A DNA stretch of 64,000 nucleotides from Streptomyces sp. B21-083 (GTDB lineage: Bacteria > Actinomycetota > Actinomycetes > Streptomycetales > Streptomycetaceae), in contig NZ_JARUND010000001.1 of NCBI RefSeq assembly GCF_036898825.1, forward strand, positions 4,774,001 through 4,838,000, given 5' to 3'. Numbering within the stretch: the stretch's first letter is position 1; each line of letters opens with the position of its first letter. The translations under genes were made by a program, and so were the position numbers. The notes under the pieces were generated by a model. It saw only the letters and a program-made list of their open reading frames with translations. It ran no database searches and was not told where the DNA came from. Of the stretch, positions 32,033 to 40,538 are shown in pieces.

Positions 32033-33919
32033 ATGTCCAGCACGACCACCGCCCCGGTCCCCCCGGTGACCGGCAGCCACCTCACCGCACCCTCGGCCAG
32101 GCGTTCGGCCCGGCGCCCCGCCCGCCACCCGACCCGACACCTCACCCGCCACCCGACCCGACACTCGGTCCGGCACTCGGTCCGCTGGGACGTCGTCCAT
32201 CTCCTGGCCTGCGCCGTCTTCGCACTCGGTCTGGCGCTGGCCACGACCCTGTCCCCGCACCGCGTGTGGGGCGTCTGCGCGGCCTTCGGATACGGCACGG
32301 CGGCGATGCTGGCCGCCCGCGCCCCGCGCCCCTGGGAGAGCCGGGCAGCACTGCGCGCGGCCACCGTCGGCGCGGTGCTGCTCCCCCTGGGCCTGCTGAT
32401 CGTGCTCGGCGCGGCCCAGTCCGAGGTCGGGGTCGTCGAACACTCGGGCGCCCTGCTGCTGCACACGGGCAGCCCGTACGCACCCCACCCCGTCACCGTG
32501 GACGACTACAACCCGTACCTGCCCGGCATGGCCCTCTTCGGACTCCCGCACGCCCTCCTGGGCGACACCTGGGCGGCCCCGCTCGCGGACGCCCGGCTGT
32601 GGTTCTGCGCGACCTTCGCCGCCTGCCTGTACGCCACAACCAGGTCCCGTACGGCCGACAGGCCCCCTACCGCCAATGGGTCCCGTACCGCCAGTTGGGG
32701 GCGAACAGGCGACCCGACCCGTACCGCGGCCCTGCTGCTCTCCTTCCCGGCCGTGGCGCTGCCTCTCGCCGTCGGCGGGGTGGACCTACCGGTGATCGGG
32801 CTGATGTGCCTGGGCCTCGCACTGGCCGGCCGGACCGGTTCCGGCCGGGCGGCCGGGGTCGCGGCCGGGCTGGCGATAGGCGCCGCGGCGGCCCTGAAGT
32901 GGACCGCCTGGCCCCTTCTCCCCGTCGGTCTCGTCCTGATCGCCGTCACGGCGGGCCGCCGCACGGCCGTACGCGCTACGGTGACCGCTCTCCTGACAGC
33001 GGCGGCGGCCGTCGTACCGGTCGCCCTGGCCGACCCGCGCGCCTTCGTCGAGCACGTGGTGCTGTTCCCGCTGGGCAAGGGCGGCGTCCACTCCCCGGCG
33101 ACGAGCCCGCTGCCCGGACATCTGCTCGCCGAGTACGTGCCCGACGGCTTCGTCATCGCGGTCGCGCTGCTGATCGCGAGTGCCGTGGCGGTCGCGGCGT
33201 CACTCGTGGTCCGACCGCCGCGCACCGTCCGAGCGGCGGCCGACCGGCTCGCCGTCGGCCTGGGCCTGGCGATGTGCCTGATACCGGCCACCCGATTCGG
33301 CTACATGGTGTACCCGATCGTCCTGGCGATGTGGTTCCGCGCCGGCAGGACGGCTGCGAGCGACGCGCCGGCTCACGCCGCCGGGGTCGGGGTCGGGATC
33401 GGGTCAGCGACCGATCTTCACCTTCCGCGACACGCTCACCTGATCCACGTCGGAAGTCCGGATGGTGACCTTCATGGTCCAGGTGCCGGCGATCGGCAGG
33501 TTGAGGGTGTTGGTGCCCCAGTAGCCGCCCTGGTCGGTGACTTCGGCGTTGAGGGGGCCGATCTCCTTGCTGGGGAGGGAGAAGGAGATGCGGAGTTCGG
33601 GGACGATCGCGAAACCGTCGTCGGGGCCGAACACGACGGCCTGCACGGTGTTCTCGCCGACCCGGGCGGGTTCGAGGGTGACCTGCACCTTGCCGTGTCC
33701 GCCCGGTGTGCCCACGTCGAAGGGGATCGTCGTCGTGGACGCACTGATCACCCCGGGCGTCGGAGCATCCTTGGCGGCCTCCGCCGCCTCGGCCGCGGCC
33801 CGGCCCGGCAGGGTGGTCGTCAGGACAGTCGTGATCACCAACACCGCGATCCCGATGGCCACTTCGGCCAGCACGGAACGGCGGAGCCGCCGACGGTAGG
33901 AAGAGGAAAGGGAGGCTGA
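32033..33919 (+). CDS. Polytopic membrane protein, GT87/DUF2029-like, with read-through tail
   Basis: Open frame of 628 codons from ATG 32033. The first ~50 residues are an Arg/His/Thr repeat (RHPTRHLTRHPTRHSVRH) from a short DNA repeat. Residues 55-445 form about ten membrane segments with LHTGSPYAPHPVTVDDYNPY in an outside loop and ALKWTAWPLLPVGLVLIAVT later, as in GT87/DUF2029 mannosyltransferase-like proteins. After WFRAGRTAASDAP (about 33370) membrane-protein character ends and the frame continues for over 500 nt antisense to the CopC-CopD gene. The natural end probably was near 33400, lost by mutation or a frameshift. Confidence 0.65.
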   Translation: MSSTTTAPVPPVTGSHLTAPSARRSARRPARHPTRHLTRHPTRHSVRHSVRWDVVHLLACAVFALGLALATTLSPHRVWGVCAAFGYGTAAMLAARAPRPWESRAALRAATVGAVLLPLGLLIVLGAAQSEVGVVEHSGALLLHTGSPYAPHPVTVDDYNPYLPGMALFGLPHALLGDTWAAPLADARLWFCATFAACLYATTRSRTADRPPTANGSRTASWGRTGDPTRTAALLLSFPAVALPLAVGGVDLPVIGLMCLGLALAGRTGSGRAAGVAAGLAIGAAAALKWTAWPLLPVGLVLIAVTAGRRTAVRATVTALLTAAAAVVPVALADPRAFVEHVVLFPLGKGGVHSPATSPLPGHLLAEYVPDGFVIAVALLIASAVAVAASLVVRPPRTVRAAADRLAVGLGLAMCLIPATRFGYMVYPIVLAMWFRAGRTAASDAPAHAAGVGVGIGSATDLHLPRHAHLIHVGSPDGDLHGPGAGDRQVEGVGAPVAALVGDFGVEGADLLAGEGEGDAEFGDDRETVVGAEHDGLHGVLADPGGFEGDLHLAVSARCAHVEGDRRRGRTDHPGRRSILGGLRRLGRGPARQGGRQDSRDHQHRDPDGHFGQHGTAEPPTVGRGKGG

Positions 33920-35392
33920 GTCGGCCGGGGATACGTCGCCTGGGGCGTCACTCTCACCGGACTCACCGGACAGATTCGCCGGACCGCCGACCGTCTCCGG
34001 CACCCGTTCCGCGACCTTCACCTCGACCTTTGCCTCGGCCATTGCCTCGGCCTTCGTCTCGGCGTCCAGCTTCGCCCCCTCCGCCGCCTTCGGTGCCGAC
34101 AGCTGTCCCGTCCACCGGCGCGAGAACCCGGCCGCCACCAGCAGCAGCGCCACCGCGCACACCTTGGCGATCAGGATGCGGCCGTACGACGTACCGGTGA
34201 TCGCGTCCCAGGAGCCGAGGCCGCGCCAGGACTGGTAGACGCCGGTGACGGTCAGGACGGCCACGGAGGCGAAGGCCAGCCGGGAGAAGCGGGTGACGGT
34301 GGACGCCGGGAGCGGCTCCTCCGCCTGGAGGAGGGTGAGCAGGGCCGCGAGGCCGCCCAGCCAGGCGGCCATGGCGAGCAGATGCAGCACCGAGGACACC
34401 ATCGCCACCGGCACCTGGATACCGGCCGACGCGTGCTCGGCGGCGGCCCACGTCAGCGTGAGACCGAGCGCGAGCACACCCCCGACGCCGAGGAGGACCG
34501 ACTGCACACGGCCGCCACCCACAGGGTCGCCACCCGTCTCTCCCTCGGCGTGCCGCTGTCGGCGTACGACTACCGCCAGCAGTACGGCTGTTGCGGCCAG
34601 CAGTGCGAGCCGGGCCAGAAGTGCCAGGCCGGGCCTGCCGTTCACGGTCCGTTCCAGGGCCGACAGGTCGAAGGCGCCGGCGGGTGCGGTGCCGGCCTCG
34701 TACGGGCCGCGCAGCAGAAGCAGGGCGACGGTCGACACCAGGAGGGTCCACCAGCCCGTCAGGACCAGCCTGCGCAGGGGGCCCGTGCCGGGCGGCCGGC
34801 AGACGAGGACGAAGACGACGGTGCCGACCAGCAGCGCCAGAGCGGCGTACGCGAGGTAGCGGAAGGTGTCATAGAGGGCGCTGGTGGCCGCGTTCTCGGT
34901 GGGCCCGGTGTCGACCACGGTCGGGGTCGCGGAGGGCTCCCCGATGGAGAAGGTGAAGGCGCCCGAGATGGGGTGGCTGTCCGCCGAGACGACCCGCCAG
35001 GCCACGGTGAACGTGCCCTTGCCGAGGCCCGTGGGGAGGCTGACGCGCACTCCGTCGGAACGGCCCTCCACATGCTTGGCCTCGCCGGTGCTCACGCGCC
35101 GGCCGTCGGGGTCGAAGACGCGGAAGGAGTCGTCGAGCAGGCCGACGGACTCGGTGAAGCTCAGGGTGACCTGTCGGGGCGCGGAGTTGAGGACGCTTCC
35201 GTCCCGGGGGTCGGTGTCCCGGAGAGCGGCGTGCGCGGACGCGGTACCCGCCCCGCCGACGAGGAGGAACAGCACGAGCATTATGCCCAGCAGCACCACC
35301 CGCTGGACTCCCCGGACATCGCGTCCGCCTATTCGCCCGCCGGTCCGACCGACGGTCCGCTCACCTCTCCGTCCGGCGGTCCGTTCGACCAT
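33404..35392 (-). CDS. CopC-CopD fusion protein (copper-resistance family)
   Basis: 662 aa from ATG 35392 with GGAG 8 nt before. A basic n-region made of Arg/Gly repeats and a signal segment (VVLLGIMLVLFLLVGGAG) lead to the CopC domain, whose N-terminal His follows the cleavage site (SAHAALRDTDP) with a second His later in SADSHPISG; both are copper ligands in CopC. CopD follows with about eight membrane segments (190-470), then an Ala/Glu/Lys linker, a ninth segment and a C-terminal beta domain (KVQVTLEPARVGENTVQAVV). Such fusions bind and probably move copper across the membrane. A shorter start at GTG 35299 is possible. Confidence 0.87.
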   Translation of the reverse strand: MVERTAGRRGERTVGRTGGRIGGRDVRGVQRVVLLGIMLVLFLLVGGAGTASAHAALRDTDPRDGSVLNSAPRQVTLSFTESVGLLDDSFRVFDPDGRRVSTGEAKHVEGRSDGVRVSLPTGLGKGTFTVAWRVVSADSHPISGAFTFSIGEPSATPTVVDTGPTENAATSALYDTFRYLAYAALALLVGTVVFVLVCRPPGTGPLRRLVLTGWWTLLVSTVALLLLRGPYEAGTAPAGAFDLSALERTVNGRPGLALLARLALLAATAVLLAVVVRRQRHAEGETGGDPVGGGRVQSVLLGVGGVLALGLTLTWAAAEHASAGIQVPVAMVSSVLHLLAMAAWLGGLAALLTLLQAEEPLPASTVTRFSRLAFASVAVLTVTGVYQSWRGLGSWDAITGTSYGRILIAKVCAVALLLVAAGFSRRWTGQLSAPKAAEGAKLDAETKAEAMAEAKVEVKVAERVPETVGGPANLSGESGESDAPGDVSPADSASLSSSYRRRLRRSVLAEVAIGIAVLVITTVLTTTLPGRAAAEAAEAAKDAPTPGVISASTTTIPFDVGTPGGHGKVQVTLEPARVGENTVQAVVFGPDDGFAIVPELRISFSLPSKEIGPLNAEVTDQGGYWGTNTLNLPIAGTWTMKVTIRTSDVDQVSVSRKVKIGR

Positions 35393-35563
35393 CGGCCGGC
35401 CGGTCTCCGTGCGCTCGCCTCCGCCGGCTCGTCGGTCGTCGCGCCCTTGGTTCCGCAGTCGGCCCACGTAGCTTCTCCGTCTTCGGGACTTTTCGGCTCT
35501 CGTATACGTACGGACGATCCTGGTGCCCCGCTCACCCCGCCGGAACCGGATTCGCCGTGGTCT

Positions 35564-36460
35564 TCACCACGTGGGGCGGGCGGACACCCCTCCGTCCACC
35601 ACCATGTCGTGCCCGCTGACCCAGGACGCCAGCCGGGAGGCGAGGAACACACACGCGTCGCCGATGTCCTCGGGCCGCCCCAACCTCCGTACGGCCGCCG
35701 CCTGTTGCCACCGCCGTACCCCATCGGGCCAGTCGTCAGCGAGCCCTTCCCGGTCGACGAGCCCGGGCGAGACGGTGTTGACGCGGATCCCGTACGGCCC
35801 GTATTCGAGAGCGGCCGATCGGGCGTGCGCCACGACCGCCGCCTTCGAGGCGCAGTAGTGGGCGTGGCCGGGCGCCGGGTGCGCGGCCTCGATGGAGGCG
35901 ATGTGCGTGACACTCCCCCCGCTCCACCTCCCCCGGCTCCTGTCCCCGCCCCTGCCCCCTTCCTCAGCCTCACCGTCACCCTCGGCCGCCTGCTCGCGCA
36001 TGATCTCCGCCGCGGCCTGCGTACAGGCGAAGACGCTGAGGACGTTCATGTCGACGACCGCCCGCCAGTCGGCGACCGCCATCCCGACCAGCTCCTGGAC
36101 CGGTTGTACGCCCGCGTTGTTGACCAGCGCGTCGAGCCGCCCGCCACCCCACTCGGCTGCCTCCCGCACCACACGCCGGCACTCGTCCTCGACGGTGAGA
36201 TCGCCCCGCAGGACGACGGCTCGGCCGCCCGACTGCTCGATCCGCGCGGCCACTTCCCGGGCACCCTCGTCCGACGTCCGGCAGTGCACGGCGACAGCGG
36301 CACCCTCCGCCGCGAACCGCGACGCGACCCCGCGCCCGATCCCGCCACCGGCCCCGGTCACCAGGGCGACCTGCCCGGCGAGAAGACCTGCGGAACTCAC
36401 GGACGACCGCATGGATGGCGGCGTGGATGGCTGCGTCGACGACGACGTGGATGACCTCAT
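35564..36460 (-). CDS. Short-chain dehydrogenase/reductase (SDR)
   Basis: 298 aa from ATG 36460, which overlaps the cupin stop as ATGA. Classical SDR motifs: cofactor loop TGAGGGIGRG, NNAG, catalytic Ser (THIASIEA), and YxxxK as HYCASK. The end (SGHDMVVDGGVSARPTW) is standard. A ~20-residue insertion (about 175-200, Gly/Glu/Arg rich) sits between the NNAG helix and the catalytic Ser. The first ~20 residues are Ser/Thr/Pro-rich repeats; ATG 36412 is an alternative start. Last gene in a four-gene coupled operon led by the acylase; substrate unknown. Confidence 0.85.
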   Translation of the reverse strand: MRSSTSSSTQPSTPPSMRSSVSSAGLLAGQVALVTGAGGGIGRGVASRFAAEGAAVAVHCRTSDEGAREVAARIEQSGGRAVVLRGDLTVEDECRRVVREAAEWGGGRLDALVNNAGVQPVQELVGMAVADWRAVVDMNVLSVFACTQAAAEIMREQAAEGDGEAEEGGRGGDRSRGRWSGGSVTHIASIEAAHPAPGHAHYCASKAAVVAHARSAALEYGPYGIRVNTVSPGLVDREGLADDWPDGVRRWQQAAAVRRLGRPEDIGDACVFLASRLASWVSGHDMVVDGGVSARPTW

Positions 36461-36957
36461 GGCCGACACAGTGCCCCGATGCGAGCCGCCTCGGCCGGAT
36501 AACGCGCGGCCAGTTCGACGGCGTCCCCGTGCTCGTACCCCTCGAACGTGAACCCGGGCGCCATCGTGCACCCGAAGAACGTCCACGCGCCGCCCGTGAC
36601 GACCCGCGCGCCCATCCAGGTACCGGCGTCCACGGTGAGCTGGGGCTCCTGACCGTGCAGGAGGCCGGGCCCGAGCACGACCGTCCGGGAGGTGCCGTCC
36701 GGTGCGAGGAGCAGCAGTTCGAGGGGATCGCCGAGGTAGAAGTGCCAGACCTCGTCGGACGGCAACCGGTGCAGCGCGGAGAAGTCACCGGGCTCGGCGG
36801 TCAGCAGGGCGACGATCGCCGTGCCCTCCGGCCGCCCGTCGGCCCGCTCGGGCCCCGCCCACGTACGCCGGAACAGCCCGCCCTCACGCGGGATCGGCTC
36901 CAGGTCGTAGTGGGCGATCAGGTCGGCGGGCGTCGGATGTCCTGAGGTCGAGGTCAC
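36457..36957 (-). CDS. Cupin, DUF985 type
   Basis: 166 aa from GTG 36957, overlapping the acetyltransferase stop as GTGA. The cupin signature is visible: IPREGGLFRRTW, SALHRLPSDEVWHFYLGDPL (His/Glu metal ligands), QEPQLTVDAGTWMGARVV, FGCTMAPGFTFEGYEHGD. DUF985 cupins are small jelly-roll proteins of unknown or epimerase-like function. Third in the acylase operon and coupled at both ends, so it is expected to work on the same compound. Confidence 0.85.
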   Translation of the reverse strand: MTSTSGHPTPADLIAHYDLEPIPREGGLFRRTWAGPERADGRPEGTAIVALLTAEPGDFSALHRLPSDEVWHFYLGDPLELLLLAPDGTSRTVVLGPGLLHGQEPQLTVDAGTWMGARVVTGGAWTFFGCTMAPGFTFEGYEHGDAVELAARYPAEAARIGALCRP

Positions 36958-37577
36958 CCGGGAAAAGCTACCTCCCGGCGCAGAAAAGCCAGTTGGGCGC
37001 GCTTCTCCGGCAGATACACGTCCGGCAGATCGATCTCGGGCAGGACGACGACAGGCCCGGGCACGAACCCATGGCGCAGAAAACGGGTGACGGCCTTCTC
37101 GTTCGCCACATCCGGATCGACCACGACCCGCCGCCGCCCGAGCCCGACCAGCACGAACTCCGCCAGCACCCCCATCAGCGCACCCGACCACCCCGGCCGC
37201 CCGCCCTCCGCCCCGACGGGCGTGAGCAGCAGATGGACGCCGATGTCGCCGGGCTCGACGGGATAGCACTCGCCCACCCGGTCGGCCTCGGGCTCGTACG
37301 TCTGGAGCAGCCCGACCGCCGTACCGTCCTTCACCAGCAGGTAGGCGTGATGGGTGTCCAGGGCGTCCAAGTGGCCGTAGATCTCAGCGACTTGTTTCTC
37401 GGTGAGCCCGTTCATGCCCCAGAATCCGGCCTCCTGGCCGCTCACCCAGCCGTGCACGACGCCGGCATCGGCGACGGGGTCGAGCCGTAGCACGCGCACG
37501 GCGCCGAACCCGTCGACCACTCGCTCGTGCACGGCGGCACGGGCCGCGTACGGCTCAGCGGTCGTTACGTCGGTCAT
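36954..37577 (-). CDS. GNAT acetyltransferase, AlcB/IucB/DesC-like
   Basis: 207 aa, starting 3 bp after the acylase stop with GGAG inside its end. The segment VHGWVSGQEAGFWGMNGLT, then LVKDGTAVGLLQTYEPEADR, GDIGVHLLLTP and VVVDPDVANEKAVTRFLRHG are characteristic of the siderophore acyltransferase group (AlcB, IucB, RhbD, DesC), which acylate N-hydroxy-diamines or N-hydroxylysine. No hydroxylase or NIS synthetase is in the window, so whether it builds a siderophore or modifies one is open. The upstream iron box supports an iron-related role. Confidence 0.78.
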   Translation of the reverse strand: MTDVTTAEPYAARAAVHERVVDGFGAVRVLRLDPVADAGVVHGWVSGQEAGFWGMNGLTEKQVAEIYGHLDALDTHHAYLLVKDGTAVGLLQTYEPEADRVGECYPVEPGDIGVHLLLTPVGAEGGRPGWSGALMGVLAEFVLVGLGRRRVVVDPDVANEKAVTRFLRHGFVPGPVVVLPEIDLPDVYLPEKRAQLAFLRREVAFPG

Positions 37578-37580
37578 CAG

Positions 37581-39674
37581 TCAGTTCTCCTTCGTGAGCC
37601 GCGTCCAGTCGGTGACGACCGGGACGAGTTCTCCCCTTGTCCACAAGGGGAGTTGATCGCGGTTGTGGGCGGAACCGGGAACGCCGGAGGCGCCGAGGGG
37701 GACCACCCAGAGGCTGTCCTCGCGCCGGGCCAGGTCCCAGACGTACCGGGCGGCGGGCCCGCGCGCGCTGAGGTCGTTGAGCCCGGGGACGGAGGAGGTG
37801 CAGAGCACACAGTCGTGGTCGCCGGAGAGGGCCTGCTCGTCGTACGCGGAGTGCGAAGTGGTGGGCAGCGCCCGCCAGGGGACCAGCCGGTGACGCTCGC
37901 CCCAGGTCGCGACGCCGGTCGTCGGATCGGCGGCCACCTCGGTGACGGCTTCCCTGACCAGGGCGGCGCGGTCGATCCCGTACAACTCCTCGGTTTTCAG
38001 GAGCCCTTCGAGCGCGAAGGCGATCCGGGGGAGCAGCGCGAGCCAGGGGCGGAAGACCTCGGGGTACGCGGGCGGGACGGCCAGTGCGGCGAAGGCGGGG
38101 TGGGCGGCGAGGCGGCGTACGACAGCGGAGCGCAGGGCCGCGTACGACGCCGCGTCCGTGCTGTCGGCGTCCATCCGGCGGTCCCAGCGGAGAAGCCGGT
38201 CGCGGAGCTCCGCTTCCCCGGCCGACAGACCGTCGAGACCGTCGAGGGCGGAAATGAGGCCGAGGAGCGGGCCGGCGGAGGCGAGGTGGGTGTCCATGTG
38301 GACGGCGGACAGATCGTCCGCCGACCACTGGTCCCTCTCCTCAAGGAGGGCGCGGATACGGGCCGCCCGGTGCGGCGGTGCGAACTCGACGCCGAGCGGG
38401 GTCGACGGGCCGCGCTGGTTGGCCATGACGGCGAGGCCGTTGTCGACGGTGCCGTACGGCGTCTCGTGCCGGCCCTGCCATTCGTGACCGGGTTCCCAGG
38501 CCCGCGCGAGCCGGGTCCGGTTGACCTCGGCGCGTACGGGGACATGGCCCGCGACCCGGTGCAGCAGCCCGCCCTCGGTGTCGGCGGCGTGGACGACGTT
38601 GACGGGCTCGGCCCACAGGTCGAGGGCTCGGTCGATGTCGGCGACGCGGCGGGCACGGAGAAGCGGGAGAAGGGCGGAGAAGCCGAGGTCACCGGTGACG
38701 CGGGGCGGGTAGCGCAGACTGATGGTTGCCGTACGGCCGTCGTCGGGGCCGCCGATCACCACCGGCCCGCGCCCGGTCTCGATCACCTCGACCTCGACCT
38801 CGCCGGACTCCCCGCCCGCGACCTCGACCACTTCCCTGTGCACATGAGCCGGCCGCCACTCCCCGTCGGGATCGAGGGCCTCAACTCCCGTACCCGCGCG
38901 GCGGATCCGCTCCTCGTAGAGGTCCTGGTAGTCGGCCATGGCGTTGGTGATGGCCCAGGCTGCCGTGCCGGTGTGGCCGAAGTGGGCGATGCCGGGAACG
39001 CCCGGCACGGCGAACCCGACGACGTCGAACTCCGGGCAGAAGAGCCGGACTTGCTGGTAGACGCCGGGATCCTCGATATAGCGGTGCGGGTCGCCCGCGA
39101 GCAACGGGAGCCCGGTGACGGACCGTTCGCCGCTCACCAGCCAGCCGTTGCTGCCGGAGGTGCCGGGTCCGTCGGTGGCGAACAGGGCGACGGCGTCGGC
39201 ACCGAGATGCGCGACGACCTGGTCGCGCCAGAGCTTGGCCGGGAAACCGGCGAACAGGATGTGCGTGGCGAGCCAGACGCCGAGCGGGGTCCAGGGCTCC
39301 CAGCGCCCGGGTGCCAGGCCGGTCGCGGCGAACTCGGGTGCGCGGCGGGCCCCTTCGCCCAGCCCGGCGTTGACACCGTCCGTGTACGCGCGCACCCAGG
39401 CGGCGGTTTCGGGGTCCCGTCTCTCCAGGGTGGCGTAGCAGTGCCTCGCGGTGTCGTCGAGGCGGGCGCGTCTGGCGAACACGTCCCAGCCGACCGCGTC
39501 GGCGCCGAGGAACGCGGCCGAGGTGCCCTGCGTGCGGTGGCGCTCGACCTCCAGCTGCCAGGCCCGGTCGAGGGCGGTGACACGGCCCTGGCAACGGGCG
39601 AGTTCGAGCGCGTCGGCCGCCCGCAGGTGCGGGATGCCCCAGGCGTCGCGGTAGATCTCGGTGGCCATATCCAT
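37581..39674 (-). CDS. Penicillin-acylase-type Ntn hydrolase
   Basis: 697 aa from ATG 39674 (MDMATEIYRDAWGIPHLRA). The alpha-chain start YRDAWGIPHLRAADALELAR, the autocleavage/nucleophile region GTSGSNGWLVSG with probable catalytic S175, FAVPGVPGIAHFGHTGTAAW and NDLSARGPAARYVWDLAR fit the penicillin amidase family, which are N-terminal nucleophile hydrolases that cleave or form amides. Unlike most relatives it has no signal peptide, so it should act in the cytoplasm. First gene of a coupled operon behind a 19-bp iron box and divergent from a siderophore-interacting protein. Penicillin-amidase homologues are known in desferrioxamine loci, and PvdQ of pseudomonads matures pyoverdine. Confidence 0.85.
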   Translation of the reverse strand: MDMATEIYRDAWGIPHLRAADALELARCQGRVTALDRAWQLEVERHRTQGTSAAFLGADAVGWDVFARRARLDDTARHCYATLERRDPETAAWVRAYTDGVNAGLGEGARRAPEFAATGLAPGRWEPWTPLGVWLATHILFAGFPAKLWRDQVVAHLGADAVALFATDGPGTSGSNGWLVSGERSVTGLPLLAGDPHRYIEDPGVYQQVRLFCPEFDVVGFAVPGVPGIAHFGHTGTAAWAITNAMADYQDLYEERIRRAGTGVEALDPDGEWRPAHVHREVVEVAGGESGEVEVEVIETGRGPVVIGGPDDGRTATISLRYPPRVTGDLGFSALLPLLRARRVADIDRALDLWAEPVNVVHAADTEGGLLHRVAGHVPVRAEVNRTRLARAWEPGHEWQGRHETPYGTVDNGLAVMANQRGPSTPLGVEFAPPHRAARIRALLEERDQWSADDLSAVHMDTHLASAGPLLGLISALDGLDGLSAGEAELRDRLLRWDRRMDADSTDAASYAALRSAVVRRLAAHPAFAALAVPPAYPEVFRPWLALLPRIAFALEGLLKTEELYGIDRAALVREAVTEVAADPTTGVATWGERHRLVPWRALPTTSHSAYDEQALSGDHDCVLCTSSVPGLNDLSARGPAARYVWDLARREDSLWVVPLGASGVPGSAHNRDQLPLWTRGELVPVVTDWTRLTKEN

Positions 39675-39699
39675 TCCTCACCGGGTCCGAAACTGTGCT

Positions 39700-39718
39700 T
39701 TAGGTTAGCCTTACCTAA
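39700..39718. promoter_or_regulatory. Iron box (DmdR/IdeR-type operator)
   Basis: TTAGGTTAGCCTTACCTAA is a near-perfect 19-bp palindrome matching the streptomycete DmdR1/IdeR iron box (TTAGGTTAGGCTCACCTAA). It lies midway between the divergent starts at 39674 and 39758, so iron should repress both the acylase operon and the siderophore-interacting protein. Confidence 0.93.
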
Positions 39719-39757
39719 GCAAGTCGTGCCGGAATCGTACGCGAGGGTGGAGAAGTC

Positions 39758-40531
39758 ATGGCGCAGGGGCAGGGGCGGGGGCAGGGCCGTCGCGGCTGGG
39801 AGGGCGCGGTCCTCAAGCTCTTCCGGGGCAAGGACTTCGTCTTCACCGTGACGGGCGCCGAGGACGTCACCCCGCACTATCGGCGCCTCCACCTCACCGA
39901 CGGGGGCATGCTTTCCGCCACCGGCGTCCACCCCACGATGTGGGTCCGGCTCTGGTTCGGCAACGCGGGCAAACCGCACCAGCGGGCGTACACGCTGGTC
40001 GACCCGGACCCCGGGGCGGGCACGTTCAGCCTCGAGTTCGCGCTCCACGAGGGATGCGCGAGCGACTGGGCGCGGGCGGCGAAGCCCGGCGACACCATCG
40101 GGGCAACGGTCCAGGGAACGGGCTTCACCCGGCCCGAGCCGGACCCCTCGCACATCTTCGCGATCGGCGACCCGGCATCGCTGCCCGCGCTCAACTCCCT
40201 GCTGGACGCGTTTGGTTCGACCCCGGCGACGATCTGGTTCGAGTCGGACCACGGCACCGACGGCTACCCCTTCCGCACCGCCCCCGACCATCACGACGTC
40301 CGCCCGGTGCCCCGCCGGGACGCGGGTGCCCAGCTGGTCGCCGAGGTCCGCTCGGCCTTTCCGGACCTGCTGACGCACACCGCCGACCCGTACGTGTGGA
40401 TCGCCTGCGACACGGCCACGACCCGGACCCTGACGAGCTGGTTCCGCAAGGAGACGGGGCTGCCGAAGCAGCGGGTGCACGGGCTGGGGTACTGGCGGCC
40501 GTACGGCACCCCTGCCGCGATCGAGGCATGA
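39758..40531 (+). CDS. Siderophore-interacting flavoprotein (ferric-siderophore reductase)
   Basis: 257 aa. After a Gly/Gln-rich lead, the FAD-binding barrel has the family motif QRAYTLVDPDP (about 85-95) and an early YRRLHLTDGG strand; the C-terminal half has the NAD(P)H-type region HIFAIGDPASLPALNSLLDA and VWIACDTATTRTLTSWFRKE. SIP-family enzymes reduce Fe(III) bound to hydroxamate or catecholate siderophores to release iron in the cytoplasm. Placement behind the iron box fits. No siderophore permease or binding protein is next to it. Confidence 0.92.
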   Translation: MAQGQGRGQGRRGWEGAVLKLFRGKDFVFTVTGAEDVTPHYRRLHLTDGGMLSATGVHPTMWVRLWFGNAGKPHQRAYTLVDPDPGAGTFSLEFALHEGCASDWARAAKPGDTIGATVQGTGFTRPEPDPSHIFAIGDPASLPALNSLLDAFGSTPATIWFESDHGTDGYPFRTAPDHHDVRPVPRRDAGAQLVAEVRSAFPDLLTHTADPYVWIACDTATTRTLTSWFRKETGLPKQRVHGLGYWRPYGTPAAIEA

Positions 40532-40538
40532 TCGACCC

